29,308 nucleotides of DNA. Origin: CAZVYN01 sp964631125. Its GTDB lineage: Bacteria > Eisenbacteria > RBG-16-71-46 > CAIMUX01. A program made the position numbers and the translations under genes. Where the stretch lies: contig CAZVYN010000057.1 of NCBI GenBank assembly GCA_964631125.1, positions 1-29,308 of the forward strand, read 5' to 3'. This document shows, in pieces, positions 23,954-29,308 of this stretch (the stretch's first letter is position 1; every line of letters begins with the position of its first letter). Below the pieces are notes generated by a model that was not told the origin of the DNA, searched no databases, and saw only the letters and a program-made list of their open reading frames with translations.

Positions 23954-26119
23954 ATGAGCGAGACGCCGGCCTCGAAGGCCTACGCCGACATCGTTTTGCC
24001 GACGGCGGTACGCATGAGCTTCACCTACTCGGTGCCGCCGGAGTTGCGCGAGCAGATCCAGATCGGGCACCGCGTGCGCGTGCCGTTCGGGCGTCTCCTC
24101 TCGAGCGGGTACGTCGTCGGATTCCAGAAGAAGCGGCCCGCTCTCCCCAAGATTCGCGCGGTGCAGAAGATCCATCCGCCGGAGGTGCTGTTTCCGCCGG
24201 AGATCTTGTCGCTGGCGAAGTGGGTGGCGGACTACTACCTCGCGTCTTGGGGACAGGTGCTGGAGAGCATCTTGCCGAGGGCGGTGAAGGCGGGGGTGAG
24301 GGCGAGGAAGGGAAAGGACGGTGCAGAAGGGGGCTCGGCGGCCAGCGGTGAGGGTGAAGGGGAGGCGGCGGTGGGTGAGGAAGCAGCGCAGCGGGGCGCT
24401 GCGCTGCTGTTGTCACCCGACCAAGCTGCTGTTACGGGGGAAGTGCTCGCGGCACTGGACGATGGGAAGTATCAGACGTTCCTGCTGCATGGAGTAACGG
24501 CCAGCGGGAAGACGGAGATCTATCTGGCGGCGGTGCAGCAGGTAGTTCAGCGGGGCGGGCAGGTGTTGTTCCTGGTGCCAGAGATCGCGATGGGGACGCA
24601 GATTCTCGCGAGGGTGCGCGCGCGCTTCGGGGATGCGGTCGGTCTCTATCACAGCCGCACGGGAGATGCGAGTCGACGCGAGGTCTGGCGCCGTGCGAGC
24701 GACGGATCGCTCCGCGTCGTGGTGGGCGCGCGTTCGGCGGTTTTCGTCCCGATGCCCAATCTCCGGCTGATCGTGATCGACGAGGAACACGAATCGGCCT
24801 ACAAGCAGGACGAGACGCCGCGCTACCACGGCCGCGACACGGCGTTGATGCGCGCGCGCGCGGCCGGGGCGGTCGTCGTCCTCGGGTCGGCGACGCCCTC
24901 CTTGGAATCGATCCACAACGTCGAGTTGGGGAAGTATCGACGGCTACTGCTGCCCGAACGGATCGACCACCGCTTGCCGGCCCACGTCACGGTGGTCGAT
25001 ATGGCGGACGTGCGGCGGACGGCGAAGGAGAGTGAGGCGACCGAGCGCCGCCAGGCGCGCCTCGAACCGGTCGAAGGGGACGAGCCGCCGCCGTCACCCG
25101 AGGAGCAGGTCGCGCGGCGACTGTTCTCGCCACTCCTGCGGACGGCGATCGAAGACCGGCTGGCGCGACGCGAGCAGGCGATCCTGTTCCTGAACCGACG
25201 CGGCCACTCCACCGTCGTGCAGTGCTCCGATTGCGGCGCAGCCATCGAATGCAAGCACTGCGACGTGGTCATGACCTGGCACAAGAACGAGAAGGTCATG
25301 CGCTGCCACTACTGCAACGCCCAGCGCAAGGATGTCACGACCTGCGATGCCTGCCAGGGTTCCCGCTTCTTCTTCGGCGGATTCGGCACGCAACGGGTCG
25401 AGGAGACGCTGCGGCATCTCTATCCCGAGGCGCGAGTCGCCCGCATGGATCAGGACGCGATGCGCAAGAGCGGCGAACATGCGCGGGTCATCGGGCGGAT
25501 GGAGGCGGGTGAGATCGACCTGCTCCTCGGCACACAGATGCTCGCCAAGGGATTCCATTTTCCCGACGTGACCCTGGTCGGCGTGCTCCAGGCCGATCGC
25601 GAGATGCTGATGCCGGACCTGCGCGCGAGCGAACGCGCCTTCCAGATCCTCACCCAGGTGGCCGGCCGTTCCGGGCGCGGCGATCGTCCCGGCGAGGTCA
25701 TCTTCCAGACGCTGATGCCGACGCACTACGTCATCACCAGCGCGGTCAAAGGCGACTACGACGGTTTCGCCGCGCGCGAGATGGCCTACCGACAGGAGCT
25801 CCGCTATCCGCCGTACCACCGCATGGTGCACCTACTCTTCGACGGCGCGCAGGAGCAGGCGGTTCGGCGTCGTTCCGAAGCGGCGAGGGAACTCATCGTC
25901 GAACGCGTACTCCGCGATCGCACGCCCGTGCAGATCCTCGGTCCCGCCCCCATGCCGCTCTCGCGTCTCAAGGACCAATACCGCTGGCATCTCACCATCA
26001 AAGGGAAGAAGCCGGAGACACTCGGCGCGTTGGCGCGTCTCGTCATGGACACGAAGGCGCCGACCGGTCTCTCCGGCGTCCGCGTGCAGGCCGACGTCGA
26101 CCCGATGACGTTGATGTAA
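23954..26119 (+). CDS. priA: Primosomal replication-restart helicase PriA
   Basis: 721 residues. PriA is a 3'-5' superfamily 2 helicase that reloads the replisome at stalled forks. The N-terminal DNA-binding region has ADIVLPTAVRMSFTYSVP, GHRVRVPFGRLLSSGYVVGF and WVADYYLASWGQVL. Walker A is G180-VTASGKT187, the DEEH box starts at D276, and GSATPSLES follows. Eight cysteines at 424-467, in four CxxC pairs, bind two zinc ions. Later motifs include LLGTQMLAKGFHFPDVTLVGV and QVAGRSGRGDRPGEV. The helicase core is complete. Two poorly conserved inserts are visible: a Gly/Glu/Ala-rich stretch at about 115-155 and an acidic one after the ATPase motifs. The ATG at 23954 was chosen because the N-terminal domain begins right there; no ribosome site is visible. 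Confidence 0.97.
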   Translation: MSETPASKAYADIVLPTAVRMSFTYSVPPELREQIQIGHRVRVPFGRLLSSGYVVGFQKKRPALPKIRAVQKIHPPEVLFPPEILSLAKWVADYYLASWGQVLESILPRAVKAGVRARKGKDGAEGGSAASGEGEGEAAVGEEAAQRGAALLLSPDQAAVTGEVLAALDDGKYQTFLLHGVTASGKTEIYLAAVQQVVQRGGQVLFLVPEIAMGTQILARVRARFGDAVGLYHSRTGDASRREVWRRASDGSLRVVVGARSAVFVPMPNLRLIVIDEEHESAYKQDETPRYHGRDTALMRARAAGAVVVLGSATPSLESIHNVELGKYRRLLLPERIDHRLPAHVTVVDMADVRRTAKESEATERRQARLEPVEGDEPPPSPEEQVARRLFSPLLRTAIEDRLARREQAILFLNRRGHSTVVQCSDCGAAIECKHCDVVMTWHKNEKVMRCHYCNAQRKDVTTCDACQGSRFFFGGFGTQRVEETLRHLYPEARVARMDQDAMRKSGEHARVIGRMEAGEIDLLLGTQMLAKGFHFPDVTLVGVLQADREMLMPDLRASERAFQILTQVAGRSGRGDRPGEVIFQTLMPTHYVITSAVKGDYDGFAAREMAYRQELRYPPYHRMVHLLFDGAQEQAVRRRSEAARELIVERVLRDRTPVQILGPAPMPLSRLKDQYRWHLTIKGKKPETLGALARLVMDTKAPTGLSGVRVQADVDPMTLM

Positions 26120-26186
26120 CGTCGCGCCGCGCCCCGCGGCGTGACAACGGTCCCGGCGGGATTCGGGATCTGACGGCAGAGAGGAC

Positions 26187-26222
26187 TTCTCGTGAACTGG
26201 GTCCGGACCCAGTTCACGAGAA
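26187..26222. terminator. 36-bp perfect palindrome between convergent genes (bidirectional terminator?)
   Basis: Bases 26187-26204 are the exact reverse complement of 26205-26222, centred on TCCGGA. It lies between the priA stop (26119) and the stop of the minus-strand lipoprotein (26225), abutting the latter. As RNA, either strand would fold into a stem of about 16 bp. There is no long T-run on either side. A terminator role fits the location. Confidence 0.6.
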
Positions 26223-27018
26223 CTACCAGTCGCGCTCGATCGCGGCGCCGAAGAGCGGATGCGTCGTCCAACTGCCGCCGTTAGCGGTCCAGTGGACGAC
26301 TTCGGCGAGGTCCCACTCGTTCGCCGCGGCGTCCCAGCGATACAGCTCGAAGTCGCCCGAGGCGCCGTCGTCGCGCAGTTCGGCGTGCCAACGGAAGTCT
26401 TCTGTGCGCGTCAGGTCGTAGACGCCGCCGGCTGACTGCTCCTCGATGTCGAGGCTGACGAGAAGCGTGGGAGGGATCGTCTCGCGAGTGAAGAGGCGCC
26501 ATTCGTTGATCGACGAATCCACCGTCCACTCGAAGGCGCCAATGCTTCGGCTCTCCGAGCGCCCAGAACTCATCAATTGCGCCTTGGCGACCGTCGAGCG
26601 AAGTCTCCATCCCCGAGAGCTGGAAGGCGCTGACGCGGCCGGTGGATCCGCAGGTTCCCCACCAGAGCCAACGCCAATCGAGCCGGTCGTCGTCTTGCTC
26701 CACGAGGATTTGGGCGCGGCAGTCGGCATGTCCGGTGGTGGTATCGGCGGCCCACTCGCCGGCGGCGGTCGGGAAATAGTGCATCGTCTGATAGCTGCGC
26801 ATCATCCCGGCCATGCGCCCGAACTCGAGTCCGACCCGCTGGAAGTGTCCGCGCACCAGGGCGCGCGCCTCTGGAAGCGGCAGCGTGGGAAGCGCGTCGA
26901 GCTCGTCTCCGTCTCGGTTCGGGCCGGTGGGATCCTCGGAACACGCACTCAGTGCCGAGAAAAGGACCAATGCTGCAACGACCAACTGGAGCGGCTTCGT
27001 CCTCGCTGCCCGTTTCAC
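26223..27018 (-). pseudogene. Frameshifted lipoprotein, tandem paralogue of the 27015 gene
   Basis: The GTG at 27018 overlaps the upstream stop (GTGA), with AGGAG 8 nt before it. A lipoprotein signal (VVAALVLFSALSAC) leads into sequence matching the upstream paralogue: ARALVRGHFQRVGLEFGRMAGMMRSYQ against its ARAFVRGQLQRVNLEFSRMAGILRSYR, and SLDGRQGAIDEFWA. The frame then shifts within 26541-26559. The similarity resumes in another frame as GAFEWTV, EWRLFTRETIPPTLLVS and SGDFELYRWDA, up to the stop at 26223. Compared with the paralogue, the segment between conserved TGGGC and GGC(G/C)GC is 14 nt shorter (19 against 33 nt), so a small deletion broke the frame. It could also be a sequence error. 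The function of the family is unknown. Confidence 0.8.
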
Positions 27019-27860
27019 CAAATACGCTCCTCGCTCTCGCCGTCGACTGGCCGGCTCACCCAGCTCCCATGTCGACCATTCCACCGCACATCGTCGGACT
27101 CATCCCACTCGCTCCCGTCCGCGTCCCAGCGGTAGAGATGGAATTCGCCCGACGCGCTGTCCGCGGAAGCCTCGAGCACCCAGCGATACTCCGCGGTTCG
27201 GCTCAGTTCGAGCGCGACCGTGCTGTTCTCTCCGGGCCCCTGATCGAAACTGACCAAGCGCGTCGACGGCGTGGTTTCCCGTGAGAACAATCGCCACTGC
27301 GCGCTCGTCGGTTCGACCGCCCACTCGAGGCGGCCATACTTTTGATAGCGCCCTCCGAAAACTCCGGCGGCCCAGTGCTCATCGAGTGAGCCGCGCCGAC
27401 CATCGAGCGAGGACGCGATCTCGGAGAGTGGGTAGGCGGCGGACTGACCGCCGCACGCCCCCGTCGACATCCACTGCCAACGAAGCGACGCCCCGGCGCG
27501 AGTCACCGCGAAGTAACTCCGGCACGCGCGCGAACCGTCCGTCGTGTCCGCCAACCACTCGTTCTCGGTGATCGACTCGTACGGAATCGCTCGGTAGCTC
27601 CGGAGGATTCCCGCCATCCGCGAGAACTCGAGATTCACCCGCTGGAGTTGCCCTCGCACGAACGCGCGCGCCTCTCGCGCCCCGTCGCTCGTCGCGGGAA
27701 ACGGGACGGCGGGGACGACATCGGGACTCGGCAGCGTCGGGAGGGAGGCTGAGTCGCCTCGGGTCGGTTCGGGCGAGGCGGGATCCTTCGAGCAGGCGGA
27801 AGCGATGAGCGCGGTGAAACCCAAGAGGAACAGCGAACCGCGGATCGACAAGACCGTCAT
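27015..27860 (-). CDS. Hypothetical lipoprotein (intact tandem paralogue)
   Basis: 281 residues from the ATG at 27860, with AGAAGG 5 nt upstream. The signal peptide SLFLLGFTALIASAC has a lipobox, followed by a Pro/Ser/Asp-rich spacer. The body shows a helix AREARAFVRGQLQRVNLEF, paired Cys residues (SRACRSYF, STGACGG), many Trp residues and strand-like segments that suggest a compact beta-rich lipocalin-like or sandwich fold: EWAVEPTSAQWRLFSRET, YRWVLEASADSASGEFHLYR. I do not recognise a named family. The neighbour shares the whole layout, so the pair arose by tandem duplication. It is probably anchored in the cell envelope. The divergent gene at 28006 shares the 145-bp upstream region. Confidence 0.82.
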   Translation of the reverse strand: MTVLSIRGSLFLLGFTALIASACSKDPASPEPTRGDSASLPTLPSPDVVPAVPFPATSDGAREARAFVRGQLQRVNLEFSRMAGILRSYRAIPYESITENEWLADTTDGSRACRSYFAVTRAGASLRWQWMSTGACGGQSAAYPLSEIASSLDGRRGSLDEHWAAGVFGGRYQKYGRLEWAVEPTSAQWRLFSRETTPSTRLVSFDQGPGENSTVALELSRTAEYRWVLEASADSASGEFHLYRWDADGSEWDESDDVRWNGRHGSWVSRPVDGESEERIW

Positions 27861-27943
27861 GTTTGCCTTCTGCCTACCCCGGCAGTTCCAAGCCTGGTCG
27901 ACTCTAGGCCGACGCCGAGGCCGACGCAATCTCCGGATCGTCT

Positions 27944-27979
27944 CGTGCGGCAGCATCCCGTGCGGCAGCCCGTGCGGCA
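27944..27979. repeat. Three copies of CGTGCGGCA in a divergent intergenic region
   Basis: Copies start at 27944, 27959 and 27971 (spacing 15 and 12 bp), just upstream of the oxidoreductase promoter candidate. This may be a simple local duplication or a binding site. Confidence 0.4.
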
Positions 27980-27991
27980 TCGCCCGCCGTG

Positions 27992-27997
27992 TACTCT
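27992..27997 (+). promoter_or_regulatory. -10-like TACTCT 8 nt before the ATG at 28006
   Basis: A TANNNT hexamer placed so that transcription would begin at the start codon. No Shine-Dalgarno is present. It matches the TACTCT just upstream of priA. Confidence 0.4.
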
Positions 27998-28005
27998 CTC
28001 CTCCC

Positions 28006-29106
28006 ATGACCGAACGAATCCCACTCCTCTTCCAACCTTGGACCCATGGCGCGCTGCGTCTGCGCAATCGCGTCGTGATGGCGCCGATGACCCGGCGGAT
28101 GGCCGAACCGGACGGGCTCGTCACCTCGGCGAGCGTCGAGTACTACGCGCGGCGCGCCCGCGGCGGAGTCGGCTTGATCCTGAGCGAAGGCACGTCGCTG
28201 GATGACGTGCACGCGTACGACACGATCACTGTTCCACGCATCCAGACCGAAGCCCAGTGGATGGCATGGCGACGCGTGGTCGAGGCGGTGCATGCGGAGG
28301 GAGGCGCCTTCGCGCCGCAGCTCTGGCATACCGGGCGCCTGGCGGCGAACGCGATCGGTCCGAGCGCGGGGCCTGGTCCACTTCGCGCCGATGGATCCGC
28401 TCGCCCCGAGACGCGCGAGATGACCGCCGACGACTTCGCGCAGACCTTGGACGCCTACCGCAACGCCGCGCGCGGCGCGATCGCCATGGACGCCGACGCG
28501 CTCGAGATCCATGGCGCGCACGGCTATCTGCTCGACTCGTTCCTCTCTCCGCTCAACAATCGCCGGACCGATGAGTACGGCGGGACGATGGAAAACCGCA
28601 TGCGCTTCCCGCTCGAAGTGGTGCGCGCCGTGCGCGAGGTCGTCGGGCCCGAGTTCCCGATCCTCTATCGGTTCAGCCAGTGGAAGGTCGACGACTACCG
28701 CGAACTGAAGTTTCCGACGCCCGAGGAGATGGCGCCCTGGGTCGTCGCGCTGCGCGAGGCGAGCGTCGACATCTTGCACGTCAGCACGCGCGACGCGACC
28801 GAGCCGGGTTGGGAAGAGCGCGGAGCGCGCACGTTGGCCGGTTGGGCGCGCGAACTCTCCGGGCTGCCGACCATCGCCGTCGGCAAGGTGTCGGTCACGC
28901 TCGGGATGGACGAGTCGTACGGCGTGCGCAAGAGCGAGATCGTCGACCCCGCCCCCTGGATTGATCTGGTCGAGCGCGGCGAGGTGGACCTGTTGGCGGT
29001 CGGACGCGCGATCATTGCCAACCCCGACTGGACATCGCTCGTGCGCGCAGGCCGGTGGCGCGACCTCGCGCCGTATCACAAGGACATGCTCCAGACCCTG
29101 GCTTGA
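28006..29106 (+). CDS. Old Yellow Enzyme family NADH:flavin oxidoreductase
   Basis: 366 residues, the usual single-domain OYE length. An FMN-binding TIM barrel is indicated by LFQPWTHGALRLRNRVVMAPM at the start, QLWHTGRLA, the substrate-binding IHGAHGYLLDSFLSP with its His pair, NNRRTDEYGGTMENRMRFPLEV, and the FMN-phosphate loop VGRAIIANPDW near the end. These enzymes reduce activated C=C bonds of enals, enones or nitro-compounds with NAD(P)H. No C-terminal FeS or dinucleotide-binding extension is present, so it is the short OYE type, not the 2,4-dienoyl-CoA reductase type. The ATG at 28006 matches the family N-terminus. The physiological substrate is unknown. The YcaQ-like gene follows 24 bp later. 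Confidence 0.95.
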   Translation: MTERIPLLFQPWTHGALRLRNRVVMAPMTRRMAEPDGLVTSASVEYYARRARGGVGLILSEGTSLDDVHAYDTITVPRIQTEAQWMAWRRVVEAVHAEGGAFAPQLWHTGRLAANAIGPSAGPGPLRADGSARPETREMTADDFAQTLDAYRNAARGAIAMDADALEIHGAHGYLLDSFLSPLNNRRTDEYGGTMENRMRFPLEVVRAVREVVGPEFPILYRFSQWKVDDYRELKFPTPEEMAPWVVALREASVDILHVSTRDATEPGWEERGARTLAGWARELSGLPTIAVGKVSVTLGMDESYGVRKSEIVDPAPWIDLVERGEVDLLAVGRAIIANPDWTSLVRAGRWRDLAPYHKDMLQTLA

Positions 29107-29130
29107 ACGCTCCGACCCACCGAGAGACCG

Positions 29131-29308
29131 ATGCCCAAGCCGATCACCCTCGACCAGCTCCGCGCTCACGCGGTCGACCGCACGCTGTTCACCCCGACGA
29201 CGCTGCGCCGCGCGATCGAGAAGCTCGGCTTCGTCCAGGCCGATCCGATCCGCGCGCCCGCGCGGGCGCAAGATCTCACGCTCCGTCACCGCGTGAAGGG
29301 CTACGTGG
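29131..29308 (+). CDS. YcaQ/AlkZ-like winged-helix DNA glycosylase family protein, cut by the right edge
   Basis: Only 59 codons are visible, with GAGAG just upstream of the ATG. The segment LGFVQADPIRAPARAQDLTL followed by RHRV and Y matches the start of the HTH_42 (YcaQ/AlkZ/AlkX) family. Those members unhook interstrand DNA crosslinks or remove alkylated bases. The catalytic QxQ/QxD-type motif would be beyond the edge, so activity cannot be judged. The short gap to the oxidoreductase suggests one transcript. Confidence 0.75.
   Translation, partial: MPKPITLDQLRAHAVDRTLFTPTTLRRAIEKLGFVQADPIRAPARAQDLTLRHRVKGYV

Overview
The window is about 29.3 kb of very GC-rich bacterial DNA, densely coded on both strands, with frequent GTG and TTG starts and both Shine-Dalgarno-led and apparently leaderless genes. 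Two large secreted proteins carry type I dockerins and FlgD/Por-like C-terminal tails, and a neighbour carries a pre-peptidase (PPC) domain and cohesin-like modules. This suggests a member of the FCB superphylum, perhaps an uncultured lineage such as Eisenbacteria. That placement is inference; there is no rRNA in the window.

Left part (1-3411): the 5' part of a D-Ala-D-Ala carboxypeptidase gene (dacB, minus, running off the left edge), a divergent exported protein with a highly charged insert, a secreted protein with a possible TonB-C-like end (minus), and a small helical protein.

3305-8437 (minus): a four-gene surface-polysaccharide operon of flippase, GT2, GT4, and GT4 fused to a degenerate nucleotidyltransferase-like domain. 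Every junction is a stop/start overlap (TTGA, ATGA, ATGA).

8562-12851 (plus): an unusual three-gene redox cassette. It encodes an acyl-CoA-dehydrogenase-fold flavoprotein lacking the usual catalytic Glu, a PhnD-like solute-binding-fold protein with no signal peptide, and a TusA-like domain fused to a diiron ferritin-like domain. tsaD follows directly.

12868-22203 (plus): a secretion block of a BNR/sortilin-like beta-propeller protein with dockerin, a protein with two cohesin-like modules, a TPR lipoprotein, and a subtilisin-family protease with dockerin. It could be a small cohesin-dockerin complex. A strong hairpin closes the block.

22443-26119 (plus): a receiver-GGDEF protein, a single-domain response regulator and primosomal helicase PriA. 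A 36-bp perfect palindrome lies between priA and the convergent minus-strand genes.

26223-27860 (minus): two tandem paralogous lipoproteins, the downstream copy broken by a frameshift. The window ends with an Old Yellow Enzyme family oxidoreductase (28006-29106) and the start of a YcaQ/AlkZ-like winged-helix protein. No tRNA, rRNA, CRISPR array, transposase or integrase was seen, and no gene-free stretch exceeds 300 bases.
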